Positions 1-9,126 of a stretch of DNA of 64,000 bases are shown in pieces (position 1 is the stretch's first letter; the number at the start of each line of letters is the position of its first letter). The notes below the pieces were generated by a model. It saw nothing but the letters and a program-made list of their open reading frames with translations, was not told the DNA's origin and did not search any database. Position numbers and translations under genes: made by a program. Origin of the DNA: Lachnotalea sp041821265 (lineage in GTDB: Bacteria > Bacillota > Clostridia > Lachnospirales > Lachnospiraceae); contig JBGUEQ010000001.1 of the NCBI GenBank assembly GCA_041821265.1, positions 62,001 to 126,000 on the forward strand, in the 5' to 3' direction.

Positions 1-1
1 A

Positions 2-793
2 GACTCTTATAATATAGCAAATAAAGCAGTTTCAGCTCGGTATTTTACAGAAATGAATCAGATTGTAAATGGTATGGAATTTTCTAAATTTAATCCATAT
101 AGTCACGAAGTGATAGATATGGAAGAAATTAATTCAGAAAAGATGAATCAATCTTTTATAAATAAATTTCTTAAAAATGGTACAAAAGATGAAATAGGAA
201 GTTTTAGTAGTGAGTACTTTTTAAGTATTGGGTCTGTAAATATAAAGTCAATGCTATTTAGACAATATATTATCATGGATATTTATTTTTGTGTTACTGC
301 ATTTATGGAATCCATTGGATACTCTAAAACTAAAACAGTAGAAGAATTTGGTGATTTTAATAAATTAAATCAAATTATAGTATCCATTGAAAAAAGCAAA
401 GAGTATGTTGAATTATTATTTTTTAAAGCACTCAACTTAAGAGATGCCATATCTATGAAGAAATATGAAGATACCGTCAAAATGGCATATGAATATATTC
501 AGGAAAATTATGATAAAGACGATATATCGTTAAATACGGTTGCGGCTAGTGTTAATATAAGCCCAACTTATTTTAGTGCAATATTTAGTCAGGAAACGGG
601 TCATACATTTATTGAATGTCTGACGCAGACAAGAATGAATAAAGCGAAAGAATTATTAATGTGCTCCAATATGAGAACCGCTGAAATAGGATATGAGGTA
701 GGATATAAAGACTCCCATTATTTTAGTTATATATTCAAGAAGACGCAGTTATGTACGCCAAAAGAGTATAGGACAAGAGGAAGGAGTAACTGA
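2..793 (+). CDS. AraC-type response regulator (YesN-like), 5' end outside window
   Basis: The frame is open from base 2, so the gene starts upstream; 263 residues are visible and the receiver domain is mostly or wholly missing. The last ~100 residues form an AraC-type double helix-turn-helix: the first helix pair lies around LNTVAASVNISPTYFSAIF and the second around TAEIGYEVGYKDSHYFSYIF, ending in the typical PKEYR. The middle has no recognisable domain, as is usual for YesN-type regulators, which carry a receiver, a variable linker and AraC HTHs. It is followed after 2 bases by a YesM-type sensor kinase, so the pair very likely forms a two-component system controlling the sugar importer downstream. 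The family role is clear; the signal is inferred from context. Confidence 0.85.
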   Translation, partial: DSYNIANKAVSARYFTEMNQIVNGMEFSKFNPYSHEVIDMEEINSEKMNQSFINKFLKNGTKDEIGSFSSEYFLSIGSVNIKSMLFRQYIIMDIYFCVTAFMESIGYSKTKTVEEFGDFNKLNQIIVSIEKSKEYVELLFFKALNLRDAISMKKYEDTVKMAYEYIQENYDKDDISLNTVAASVNISPTYFSAIFSQETGHTFIECLTQTRMNKAKELLMCSNMRTAEIGYEVGYKDSHYFSYIFKKTQLCTPKEYRTRGRSN

Positions 794-795
794 AT

Positions 796-2256
796 ATGCC
801 CAAAATAAGAAAGAACAAATTATCCTTGAATTTGAATAGAAAGTTGGGTTTATTTGCTTCTGTAATTATTATTCCTATGGTCATTTTAATTATATATCTT
901 ATTATTTCCATGATTAATTTCGGAAATGCTTACAATCAGATTGTTAGAAATATTACAGCAGCTAATACATATAATATTAACTTTAAAGAAGAAATAGATT
1001 ATAGTATGTATCGAATTGTAATTGGATCGGCTGATTTTGATACAGCAAAGGATTCCACCGAAATAAGAGATCCTTATGAAATTATTGATGAAGCTAGAAC
1101 TGTATTTGAGAATCTGTATGAAATCACAATTACGCCAGCTAATAAAACAAGAATTAAAATGCTTTTGAAAAATTTAGATACCTTAGAAGACCGGGTAAAT
1201 GATATAAAAGAAAATCTTGGAGAAAAGGGAAAGTATGATGAGAATATATATTTATTAGATAAAAGTATCTATATACTCAGCGATATTATTCAAGAACATA
1301 TTCAAAAGTATATATATTATGAAGCATCTAATTTCGAAACGATAAGACATGAATTGTCAACGCAACAAGAGAATGCTGTAAGAGTAAGCTTGTGTGCATT
1401 TTTTGTTATACTAATTAGTTCAATATTCATATCTATGGTTATTGTAAAAAGTGTTACAAAGCCAATCAAAGAATTGTGTGATATGACCGAAATAGTGGCA
1501 AAAGGAGACTTTACAAGGCGAGCCCCAATCGAATCGGATGATGAAATATCAGTACTTACAAATAGTTTTAATAATATGATACAGGAAATTGGTGAGTTGG
1601 TAGAAGATATCAAAACAGAACAAAAGAACTTACGTGTGACAGAATTAAAATTACTACAAGCTCAAATTAATCCACATTTTTTATATAATACATTGGATAC
1701 TATTATTTGGCTTGCCGAAGGGAAACAAACAGACCAGGTAGTTGGCATGGTGACATCACTATCAGATTTTTTTAGAACGGTATTAAGTGAAGGAAGAGAC
1801 TACATAACAATAGCAGAGGAAGAATCACATATTAGAAGTTATTTAGAGATACAACAAGTTCGCTATCGGGACATATTAGAGTACGAAATTAAAATTGATT
1901 CAGCTATCTACCAAAATACAATACTGAAATTAACGTTACAGCCTTTAGTAGAAAATGCCTTGTATCATGGTATTAAAAATAAACGTGGCAAAGGTAAAAT
2001 TAGTGTAAGAGGAAGAGAAGAAAAGGGTGATATCTATTTTGAAGTAGAAGACAATGGGATTGGTATGTCAAAAGTTGATCTTATAAATATAAAAAAGAGA
2101 GTAAAAGGTGAGTTGGATAGCGTTGATCAAGGAGGATTTGGTCTTGCTAATGTGGATGAAAGAATACGCTTGAACTATGGGCAAAGATATGGGTTGGATT
2201 TCGAAAGTGTCGAGGGAGAGGGAACTAGAGTGATCATAGTATTACCTAAAGTATAG
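796..2256 (+). CDS. Sensor histidine kinase, YesM/LytS type
   Basis: Membrane sensor kinase of 486 residues. Two transmembrane segments (about 18-43 and 197-220) flank an extracellular sensor of ~150 residues. A HAMP linker (about 220-272) leads to the His_kinase domain with the phospho-acceptor motif AQINPHFLYN (His294), then an HATPase domain with N box (LVENALYHGIKNK), G1 (EDNGIGMS) and G2 (GGFGLANVDERI). The start is preceded by GGAAGGAGT at good spacing and lies 2 bases after the regulator stop, so the two are cotranslated. Kinases of this class commonly sense sugars, often through a binding protein. The nearby sugar-binding lipoprotein makes that plausible but it is inference. Confidence 0.92.
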   Translation: MPKIRKNKLSLNLNRKLGLFASVIIIPMVILIIYLIISMINFGNAYNQIVRNITAANTYNINFKEEIDYSMYRIVIGSADFDTAKDSTEIRDPYEIIDEARTVFENLYEITITPANKTRIKMLLKNLDTLEDRVNDIKENLGEKGKYDENIYLLDKSIYILSDIIQEHIQKYIYYEASNFETIRHELSTQQENAVRVSLCAFFVILISSIFISMVIVKSVTKPIKELCDMTEIVAKGDFTRRAPIESDDEISVLTNSFNNMIQEIGELVEDIKTEQKNLRVTELKLLQAQINPHFLYNTLDTIIWLAEGKQTDQVVGMVTSLSDFFRTVLSEGRDYITIAEEESHIRSYLEIQQVRYRDILEYEIKIDSAIYQNTILKLTLQPLVENALYHGIKNKRGKGKISVRGREEKGDIYFEVEDNGIGMSKVDLINIKKRVKGELDSVDQGGFGLANVDERIRLNYGQRYGLDFESVEGEGTRVIIVLPKV

Positions 2257-2286
2257 CTGAATGGTAAAATATCATACTTTATTCAT

Positions 2287-2322
2287 AAAAAAACAGACAT
2301 TATTACAGATGTTTGTTTTTTT
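2287..2322 (+). terminator. Rho-independent terminator after sensor kinase
   Basis: Hairpin with arms AACAgACAT and ATGTtTGTT around an 8-base loop, followed by seven T. It separates the two-component genes from the importer genes, so the importer needs its own promoter in 2323-2440, an extremely AT-rich stretch in which I cannot fix the -35/-10 boxes. Confidence 0.8.
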
Positions 2323-2445
2323 GTTGAAATGTGTATAAGAAATACAACATATATAATAATATTCTATATATATTTTTATATAAAAATTGTATAGAATGAA
2401 TATTGTAACTGGGAGGTAGCAAAAATTGACAGGAGGATTTAAAAT

Positions 2446-3540
2446 ATGAAAAAGAAATTTTTAAGTACACTTTTAAGTGTAGCAATGACGGCTGTAATGT
2501 TATTAGGATGTGGTAGTAGTTCAACAACAGCAGAACCTACAACAAGTACGACGACAGAAACAACAACAGAGGTGGCAGCTGATACGGCAACCCAAACACA
2601 AGATGCTAGTACTGATACGACAACAGATGATGCAGCAGCAAGTGACAATATTGTAGTTGGATTCTCACAAGTAGGAGCAGAGTCTGATTGGAGAACGGCT
2701 AATACAGCATCAATGAAAGCAACATTTACAGAAGAAAATGGATATACATTATTATTTGATGACGCACAACAAAAACAAGAAAATCAAATCAAAGCAGTTC
2801 GTAATTTTATACAGCAAGATGTAGACTACATAGTAATTGCACCTGTAACCGAAACTGGTTGGGATACAGTACTTAAAGAAGCTCAAGATGCAGGGATTCC
2901 AGTTATCATAGTTGACCGTATGGTTGATGTATCGGATGATTCATTATATGAAGCTTGGGTAGGATCGAATTTCCTTCAAGAAGGATATGACGCAGCAGAT
3001 TGGTTGGCTGAATATTTAGATAAACAAGGAAGAGGCGCCGATGCAATTAATATTGTAACACTTCAAGGTACCATTGGTGCATCAGCCCAAATTGGAAGAA
3101 CTAATGGTATAGAAGAAAAGATGGCAGAGCATACAAATTGGACAATGCTTGAAAGACAAACAGGTGAGTTTACACAGGCCAAAGGCCAAGAAGTTATGGA
3201 ATCATTCTTAAAATCATATGATGATATTAATGTAGTAATTGCTGAAAATGATAATATGGCATTTGGTGCAATTGATGCAATCAAGGCAGCAGGTAAAACA
3301 TGTGGTCCTGACGGAGATATCATTATCGTCTCATTTGATGCAGTTTCAGCAGCATTTGATTCTATGATTGCAGGAGATATGAATGTATCGGTTGAATGTA
3401 ATCCTTTACATGGTCCTCGTGTAGCAGAATTAATTCAGAAGCTAGAAAAAGGCGAAGCAGTTGATAAAATTGCATATGTAGATGAAGGTGTATATCCAGC
3501 TGAAACAGCAGCAGCAAAAAAACCGACTCGTGAGTACTAA
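2446..3540 (+). CDS. Sugar ABC transporter substrate-binding lipoprotein
   Basis: 364 residues. A lipoprotein signal peptide ends at the lipobox LLGC (Cys22). A low-complexity Ser/Thr/Ala/Asp linker (about 23-65) leads into a periplasmic-binding-protein type I fold (Peripla_BP_4, about 66-350), beginning IVVGFSQVGAESDW and containing IAPVTETGWD and IIVDRMV. The pattern resembles YtfQ/RbsB-type pentose or galactofuranose binders. It captures sugar at the outer membrane face and delivers it to the two permeases downstream. Strong site AGGAGG lies 9 bases before the ATG. A perfect intercistronic hairpin follows, a common arrangement that keeps binding-protein mRNA more abundant than the rest. 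The exact sugar is not readable from sequence. Confidence 0.9.
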   Translation: MKKKFLSTLLSVAMTAVMLLGCGSSSTTAEPTTSTTTETTTEVAADTATQTQDASTDTTTDDAAASDNIVVGFSQVGAESDWRTANTASMKATFTEENGYTLLFDDAQQKQENQIKAVRNFIQQDVDYIVIAPVTETGWDTVLKEAQDAGIPVIIVDRMVDVSDDSLYEAWVGSNFLQEGYDAADWLAEYLDKQGRGADAINIVTLQGTIGASAQIGRTNGIEEKMAEHTNWTMLERQTGEFTQAKGQEVMESFLKSYDDINVVIAENDNMAFGAIDAIKAAGKTCGPDGDIIIVSFDAVSAAFDSMIAGDMNVSVECNPLHGPRVAELIQKLEKGEAVDKIAYVDEGVYPAETAAAKKPTREY

Positions 3541-3555
3541 AATTAAATAGTAATA

Positions 3556-3595
3556 TGTTAGGATGGAGAACTGGGAACAGTTCTCCATCCTAACA
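3556..3595 (+). promoter_or_regulatory. Perfect 17-bp intercistronic hairpin
   Basis: Arms at 3556-3572 and 3579-3595 are perfectly complementary around the loop GGGAAC. No T-run follows, so it is more likely an mRNA-stabilising or partial-termination hairpin than a full terminator; it lies between the binding-protein and ATPase genes. Confidence 0.75.
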
Positions 3596-3650
3596 TAAAG
3601 ATAATTATGAAGGTTTGGAATAATTATGAATAAAGAAAGGGTGGGATTAC

Positions 3651-5171
3651 ATGGATCAAGGCGTTGTACTTACAATGAGGCATATCAATAAAACTTTTCC
3701 AGGAGTAATTGCCTTGGAAAATGTAGATTTTACATTACGAAGGGGTGAAATCCATGCGCTGATGGGCGAAAACGGTGCCGGTAAATCAACATTAATAAAA
3801 GTTCTAACTGGGGTTGAGGAATTTGAAACAGGAGAAATTAGAATAGAGGGTACCAAGGAGTTAATTATAAATAAATCACCACAAGAAGCTCAAAAAAAAG
3901 GCATAAGTACGGTATATCAAGAAGTTAATTTGTGTCCGAATCTATCAGTGGCAGAAAATTTATTTATTGGAAGAGAACCAAAACGTGCTGGAATGATTAA
4001 TTGGAAATTAATGAACACTAAATCAAAAGAACTTTTAAAAAGTCTTCAAATTAATATTGATGTAACAAAGTCTTTAGAAAATTATTCCATTGCCATTCAA
4101 CAAATGATTGCGATAGCAAGAGCGGTTGATATGTCGGCAAAGGTTTTGATATTAGATGAGCCTACTTCTTCCTTAGATGATAGTGAAGTTGAAAAACTAT
4201 TTAAATTAATGAATAAATTAAAAGCAGATGGAGTGGGAATTATTTTTGTAACACATTATCTAGAGCAGGTATATGCGGTTTGTGATCATATTACTGTATT
4301 GCGAAACGGAGCACTCGTGGGCGAATATGAAGTAGAAAAACTTCCTCGAATACAACTTGTTGCGAAAATGATGGGAAAGGATTTTGATGATTTAGCAGCT
4401 ATTAAAAAATCAGATGAGCAAAATACAGTGAAAGATGAAGTTATAATAGAGGCAAAAGGTCTCAGTCATTTAGGCACAATTAAACCATTTGATATAACAA
4501 TACATAAAGGCGAAATAATTGGACTGACGGGACTACTTGGTTCAGGCCGCTCAGAGCTTGCAAGAAGCATTTATGGAGCAGATAAAGCAGATGGGGGGGA
4601 ACTCTTTGTAAAAGGTCAAAAACTTGCAGTGGCGGCACCTATAGACGCAATGCAAAAGGGTATGGCATACCTACCAGAAAATAGAAAAGAAGAGGGTATT
4701 ATATCAGATTTGTCGGTACGTGAAAATATTACAATTGCACTACAGGCCAAAAGAGGAATGTTTAAACCAATTAGTAAGAAAGAGCAGGAAGAATTTACCG
4801 ATACATATATTCATTTATTGCAAATTAAAACAGCAGATAGAGAAACACCAATTAAACAGTTAAGTGGTGGTAATCAACAAAAGGTAATTCTTGGAAGGTG
4901 GCTTTTGACAAATCCAGATTTTCTTATATTAGACGAACCAACAAGAGGCATTGATATAGGTACAAAAACACAAATTCAAAAACTTGTTTTAGAACTTGCA
5001 AAAAAGGGTATGGCAGTTATGTTTATTTCATCAGAAATTGAAGAAATGATTCGTACTTGCAGTAAAATGGCTGTTTTAAGAGACGGCTACAAGGTAGGTG
5101 AATTACAAGAGAACGAATTATCGCAAGATTCAATCATGAAAGCAATTGCAGGAGGGGTAAAGAATGACTAA
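3651..5171 (+). CDS. Sugar ABC transporter ATP-binding protein (double NBD, RbsA/YtfR/MglA type)
   Basis: 506 residues containing two fused nucleotide-binding domains, the normal size for the RbsA/MglA/YtfR family. NBD1 has Walker A GENGAGKST (residues 39-47) and Walker B LILDEPTSSLD, but its signature is degenerate (YSIAIQQMIAIARA). NBD2 has a degenerate Walker A region (GLLGSGRSE), a good signature LSGGNQQK (404-411) and Walker B LILDEPTRGID. This asymmetry is typical of the family. It powers sugar import through the two permeases; its stop overlaps the first permease start by 8 bases, so the genes are translationally coupled. Start chosen at ATG behind AAAGGGTGG. Confidence 0.95.
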   Translation: MDQGVVLTMRHINKTFPGVIALENVDFTLRRGEIHALMGENGAGKSTLIKVLTGVEEFETGEIRIEGTKELIINKSPQEAQKKGISTVYQEVNLCPNLSVAENLFIGREPKRAGMINWKLMNTKSKELLKSLQINIDVTKSLENYSIAIQQMIAIARAVDMSAKVLILDEPTSSLDDSEVEKLFKLMNKLKADGVGIIFVTHYLEQVYAVCDHITVLRNGALVGEYEVEKLPRIQLVAKMMGKDFDDLAAIKKSDEQNTVKDEVIIEAKGLSHLGTIKPFDITIHKGEIIGLTGLLGSGRSELARSIYGADKADGGELFVKGQKLAVAAPIDAMQKGMAYLPENRKEEGIISDLSVRENITIALQAKRGMFKPISKKEQEEFTDTYIHLLQIKTADRETPIKQLSGGNQQKVILGRWLLTNPDFLILDEPTRGIDIGTKTQIQKLVLELAKKGMAVMFISSEIEEMIRTCSKMAVLRDGYKVGELQENELSQDSIMKAIAGGVKND

Positions 5172-6216
5172 ATTGAAGAAAATTACAAGTTATCGACTTT
5201 TTTTACCAATACTTTGTTTGATACTCGTGCTTTTGATTAATGTAATAAAAACACCAACATTTTTCCAAGTAAGCATGACAAATGGAGTATTATATGGATA
5301 TATTATAGATGTTATTAATAGAGCAAGTGAGCTCGTTATTTTAGCAGTAGGAATGACACTTGTCGTTGCTTCTTCAGGGGGAACAGATATTTCAGTTGGG
5401 GCTGTTATGTCAGTATCAGCAGCAATTTGTTGCTTTATCTTATCAGCAGGCCAGCAAACAACAGATGCTTACCAGAATCCATATTTATTGGGTATCATAG
5501 TTGCTGTTGCAGTAGGTGTTATATGTGGATGCTGGAATGGCTTCTTAGTAGCTAAAATGAAAATTCAACCAATGGTAGCAACCTTAATATTATTTACAGC
5601 AGGCAGAGGAATTGCACAATTAATTACCAAAGGTCAAATTACTTATATTAGAGTAGAAAACTATAAATTATTAGGGGGAAATATACCAGGGATACCGCTA
5701 CCAACTACAATATTTGTAGCAATATTAGTGGTAATCATTGCATATCTTATACTGAAAAAGACAGCACTTGGGCTATATATTCAGTCAGTTGGTATTAATG
5801 CAAAGGCATCAAGGGTAGTTGGATTAAAGTCTATGTTAATCATTTTTCTTACTTATGCTTTTTGTGGATTGTGTGCGGGAATTGCAGGACTAATAGCTTC
5901 CTCGCGTATCTATTCTGCTGATGCGAATAATATTGGTTTAAATATGGAATTAGATGCAATCCTAGCAGTAGCATTAGGTGGAAATAGTCTTGCTGGTGGT
6001 AAATTTTCAATATTAGGAAGTGTAATTGGTGCATATACCATTCAAGCTTTAACTACCACACTCTATGCAATGAGTGTTTCAGCGGATCAATTACCTGTGT
6101 ATAAAGCAATTGTAGTAGTTATAATTGTTTCATTGCAATCCCCAGAATTTAATAAATTCATTCGAAATATGAAGGCAAAATTAGTAGAAGGTAAGGAAAG
6201 AGAGAAGGTGGCATAA
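5164..6216 (+). CDS. Sugar ABC transporter permease 1 (YtfT-like)
   Basis: 350 residues, strongly hydrophobic, BPD_transp_2 family, with roughly nine or ten membrane segments. The conserved block SSGGTDISVGAVMSV after the second or third helix and the family signature DAILAVALGGNSLAGG near the end are present. It is one half of the membrane channel of the sugar importer; presence of two different permeases plus a double ATPase and a type I binding protein matches the E. coli YtfQRT-YjfF galactofuranose system. It overlaps the ATPase gene by 8 bases and the next permease by 1 base. The C terminus is charged and cytoplasmic. Confidence 0.93.
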   Translation: MTKLKKITSYRLFLPILCLILVLLINVIKTPTFFQVSMTNGVLYGYIIDVINRASELVILAVGMTLVVASSGGTDISVGAVMSVSAAICCFILSAGQQTTDAYQNPYLLGIIVAVAVGVICGCWNGFLVAKMKIQPMVATLILFTAGRGIAQLITKGQITYIRVENYKLLGGNIPGIPLPTTIFVAILVVIIAYLILKKTALGLYIQSVGINAKASRVVGLKSMLIIFLTYAFCGLCAGIAGLIASSRIYSADANNIGLNMELDAILAVALGGNSLAGGKFSILGSVIGAYTIQALTTTLYAMSVSADQLPVYKAIVVVIIVSLQSPEFNKFIRNMKAKLVEGKEREKVA

Positions 6217-7235
6217 TGAAAAAAGGCAAATTAAAGCTGAATAGTAATACTTTTCTTCTTTTTATTACAATTGCATTATTTCTAATCATGTATGTTGCTG
6301 GAATGATTATATTTAAAGACAAAGGATTTACGAAGCTTCAAGTGTTTTTGAATTTATTTATATCAAATGCGGGACTTATTGTAGTAGCGGCTGGAATGAC
6401 AATTATTATGATTACTGGTGGTATCGATATTTCGGTAGGTTCTGTAGTAGCACTTATCTGTATGATGCTTGCTTGGATGATGGAGAAAAAAAGCGTTGGA
6501 GCTGTTCCATCTGTGATAATTGTATTGGGGATTGGATTGGTATTTGGACTAGTGCAAGGTTTCTTGGTCGCGTACTTAAAATTACAGCCGTTTATCGTCA
6601 CTTTAGCTGGTATGTTTTTTGCGAGAGGGATGACTGCAATCATTAGCCAAGAAATGCTCAGTATTAAAAATGAGGTATTTTTAAGTTGGGCAAATGCTAA
6701 AATATACCTTCCTTTCGGTGGAACTACTAATAAAAAGGGGATTTTGATGTACCCATACGTGTATCCTAGCGTAGTGATTGCATTATTAATCTTGCTTATT
6801 ATATTTGTTATGTTAAAATATACAAAATTTGGACGTTCCATTTATGCAGTTGGTGGAAATGAGCAATCGGCCCTTTTAATGGGATTAAATGTAAGAAGGA
6901 TAAAATTAAAAGCATATATTTTAAATGGTTTCTTATGTGCAATTGGAGGATTCTTGTTTTGTCTTAATACATCTGCAGGATTTGTGGAACAGGCAAAGGG
7001 CTTTGAAATGGAAGCAATTGCGTCCGCAGTTATTGGAGGAACTTTACTTACAGGGGGAGTTGGAAATGTAATTGGAAGTTTATTTGGAGTATTAATTAAG
7101 GGAACCATTGAAACGTTTATTACATTTCAAGGAACTTTATCATCTTGGTGGACAAAGATAACAATAGCAGCGTTACTTGCATTTTTTATCATATTACAAA
7201 GTCTATTTGCAAAGGCAAAGGAAAAAAACAAGTAA
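6216..7235 (+). CDS. Sugar ABC transporter permease 2 (YjfF-like)
   Basis: 339 residues, polytopic BPD_transp_2 protein. It repeats the family blocks of its neighbour, ITGGIDISVGSVVAL and AIASAVIGGTLLTGG, but is clearly a divergent paralogue rather than a duplicate, as in YtfT/YjfF pairs. The start is coupled to the preceding stop (TAATGA). It should form a heterodimeric channel with permease 1. It is the last gene of the importer operon; the 470 bases downstream carry no clear strong terminator, only a weak hairpin near 7336-7380. Confidence 0.92.
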   Translation: MKKGKLKLNSNTFLLFITIALFLIMYVAGMIIFKDKGFTKLQVFLNLFISNAGLIVVAAGMTIIMITGGIDISVGSVVALICMMLAWMMEKKSVGAVPSVIIVLGIGLVFGLVQGFLVAYLKLQPFIVTLAGMFFARGMTAIISQEMLSIKNEVFLSWANAKIYLPFGGTTNKKGILMYPYVYPSVVIALLILLIIFVMLKYTKFGRSIYAVGGNEQSALLMGLNVRRIKLKAYILNGFLCAIGGFLFCLNTSAGFVEQAKGFEMEAIASAVIGGTLLTGGVGNVIGSLFGVLIKGTIETFITFQGTLSSWWTKITIAALLAFFIILQSLFAKAKEKNK

Positions 7236-7542
7236 TAAAAATCAGAATATTATTTATATATGTCATGATAGATGTGATTCATTAAATTGAATTAAGATAA
7301 ACTAAAATTAAAGCAGGGTATGAATGATATGATTCCTCTAAAGTAGATACAGTAAATAAGCCAACCTACTTTGGAGAGATTATATCAATTTGTACTCTGT
7401 TTTGATTTGCGAATCGAATTATAAATAGATTTATACTGTTGTTGGTATATTTTGGAAAATGTCAATTATTGTGAAAAAGGGACAAAAAATTATTAAAAAT
7501 CAGCAAAAGTATGTTAAAATAGAATAGTAATACAATTAATTA

Positions 7543-7571
7543 TGTGCTATAGCACAAACAAACTTGTGCTA
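7543..7571. promoter_or_regulatory. Triple half-site inverted repeat, candidate operator of pyrimidine island
   Basis: TGTGCTA|TAGCACA forms a perfect 14-bp palindrome (7543-7556), and TAGCACAA-acaaac-TTGTGCTA forms a second inverted repeat that shares its left arm with the first. The three TTGTGCTA-type half-sites end just upstream of the candidate -35 at 7579, the usual place for an activator. The PucR-type regulator at 19500 is the obvious candidate; that link is inferred. Confidence 0.55.
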
Positions 7572-7578
7572 CAAACTG

Positions 7579-7606
7579 TTGTTTTCCGAAAATATAATGA
7601 TATAAT
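7579..7606 (+). promoter_or_regulatory. Candidate promoter of transaminase operon
   Basis: -35 TTGTTT (7579-7584), 16-base spacer, -10 TATAAT (7601-7606). The -10 is perfect but the -35 is weak, which fits activator dependence on the half-site cluster just upstream. Confidence 0.5.
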
Positions 7607-7638
7607 GTGCTTAAACATAAACAAAATATATCTTAAGC

Positions 7639-7671
7639 AAAGGAGCTTGGTTAAAATGCCAAGCTCTTTTT
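7639..7671 (+). terminator. Leader terminator (possible attenuator) upstream of transaminase gene
   Basis: Arms GAGCTTGG (7643-7650) and CCAAGCTC (7659-7666) around an 8-base loop, extended by A-T pairs and followed by TTTTT. It lies between the candidate promoter and the transaminase gene, so transcripts must read through it. An 8-codon frame (ATG at 7656, stop at 7680-7682) with AAGGAG at 7639-7644 sits inside the hairpin, which would suit attenuation, but this is inference. Confidence 0.65.
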
Positions 7672-7708
7672 GTTATTTGTAAGATAATTGAGAAGAGGAG
7701 CATTTAAT

Positions 7709-9034
7709 ATGAACGGACAAGAAATTAAAGAAACAACTAAAAAATATGTACTTCAGTCATGGAGCAAACAAAAGAATTTAAATCCAATTTCAGTTGAAAA
7801 AGCAGAAGGAATTTACTTATATGATTATGATGGAAATAGATATGCAGATATGTCATCACAGTTGGTTAATTTAAATGTTGGATTTGGTAATAAGGAAATT
7901 GCTGAGGCAATCAAAGAACAAGTGGATAAGTTCTGCTTTATGGCACCAAGTTATGCAGTGGAATCAAGAGCAACACTTGCAAAAATGATTGTAGAATTAA
8001 TGCCAGATAATATAGGTAAGGTATTTTTTACAAATGCTGGAGCTGATGCAAACGAAAATGCAATTAAAATTGCAAGAATGTTTACAGGAAGAAATAAAGT
8101 AATGAGTCGTTATAGAAGTTATCATGGATCTTCCTTTGGTGCTGGAAACTTAACAGGTGAACCAAGAAGATTTCCATTAGAACCAGGGATTCCTGGATTT
8201 ATAAAGTTTTTTGACCCATATATTTATCGTGAGGCAGTAGAATTTGAATCAGAAGAAGCGGCTACTAAGTTTTATCTTGCTAAATTAGAAGAACAGATTA
8301 CCTACGAAGGCAGAGAGAGTATTGCAGCAATAGTACTAGAAACAATTACAGGATCTAATGGTGTTATTATTCCACCAACAGGCTATTTACCAGGTGTTCG
8401 TGCACTTTGTGATAAATATGGTATTATAATGATTTGTGATGAAGTTATGGCAGGTTGGGGTAGAACAGGTAAAATGTTCGCATTTGAAAACTTTGATGTA
8501 AAACCTGATTTGATTACTTTTGCAAAAGGCGTTACCTGTGGATATGTACCTTTGGGAGGTGTTGCAGTAAGTAGCCAAATTGCCAAATATTTTGATAAAA
8601 ATTTATTATCTTGTGGACTTACTTATAGCGGACATCCACTTGCTTGTGCAGCGGGAGTAGCGTGTGTAGAATATTACAAGAGTTCTAACATTATTGAAAA
8701 TGTAAATAAAGTAGGATTGGTTCTGGCAGAGTTATTAGAAGAAATGAAAGTAAAACATCCATGCGTGGGAGATGTTAGATACATTGGTTTATTCTCTGCT
8801 ATTGAATTAGTTAAAAACAAAGAAAGCAAAGAGCCACTTGTAGAATATGGAAAAGATCCTCAAGGAATTATGGGCCAGCTTATTGGTAAACTAAAAGAAA
8901 AGAAATTTATGACGTATTCACATGAAAATATGTTATTTGTAAATCCACCATTAATTATTACTGAAGAGCAATTACGTGAAGAAATGATTAAAATGGATGA
9001 AGTACTGACAGAAGTGGATAAGGAATATATATGA
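7709..9034 (+). CDS. Class III aminotransferase, probable beta-alanine (omega-amino acid) transaminase
   Basis: 441 residues, PLP-dependent fold type I. Visible motifs: TNAGADANENAIKIAR early, DEVMAGWGRTGKMFAF with the cofactor-binding Asp, and TFAKG with the Schiff-base lysine (about Lys273). The family includes beta-alanine-pyruvate, taurine-pyruvate and GABA transaminases. In this setting, beside an iron-type dehydrogenase and pyrimidine-degrading genes, the best reading is beta-alanine to malonate semialdehyde. The start is ATG at 7709, behind GAAGAGGAG; an in-frame TTG at 7688 lacks a ribosome site. Substrate is inferred from context, not from diagnostic residues. Confidence 0.8.
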   Translation: MNGQEIKETTKKYVLQSWSKQKNLNPISVEKAEGIYLYDYDGNRYADMSSQLVNLNVGFGNKEIAEAIKEQVDKFCFMAPSYAVESRATLAKMIVELMPDNIGKVFFTNAGADANENAIKIARMFTGRNKVMSRYRSYHGSSFGAGNLTGEPRRFPLEPGIPGFIKFFDPYIYREAVEFESEEAATKFYLAKLEEQITYEGRESIAAIVLETITGSNGVIIPPTGYLPGVRALCDKYGIIMICDEVMAGWGRTGKMFAFENFDVKPDLITFAKGVTCGYVPLGGVAVSSQIAKYFDKNLLSCGLTYSGHPLACAAGVACVEYYKSSNIIENVNKVGLVLAELLEEMKVKHPCVGDVRYIGLFSAIELVKNKESKEPLVEYGKDPQGIMGQLIGKLKEKKFMTYSHENMLFVNPPLIITEEQLREEMIKMDEVLTEVDKEYI

Positions 9035-9126
9035 TACCACAAGGTACGTAACAATCCGTAGGTATCAGGGATCAAAATACCTGTTGATGCCGCAATCATA
9101 TATAAGATTAGAGAGGAATGAAATAA

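Larger units (their letters stand above)
7236..7708. other. Gene-free stretch between importer and pyrimidine island
   Basis: No coding frame is convincing here. It holds an imperfect hairpin (about 7336-7380, arms CTCTAAAGTAG and CTACTTTggAGAG), the palindromic operator-like cluster at 7543-7571, a candidate promoter at 7579-7606 and a leader with terminator at 7639-7671, all described separately. Bases 7400-7540 are AT-rich without recognisable features. Confidence 0.6.

Noticed and set aside
6338..6841. Antisense open frame opposite permease 2
   Set aside because: Low-complexity Ile/Pro/Thr product that mirrors a hydrophobic sense gene; no start signals.
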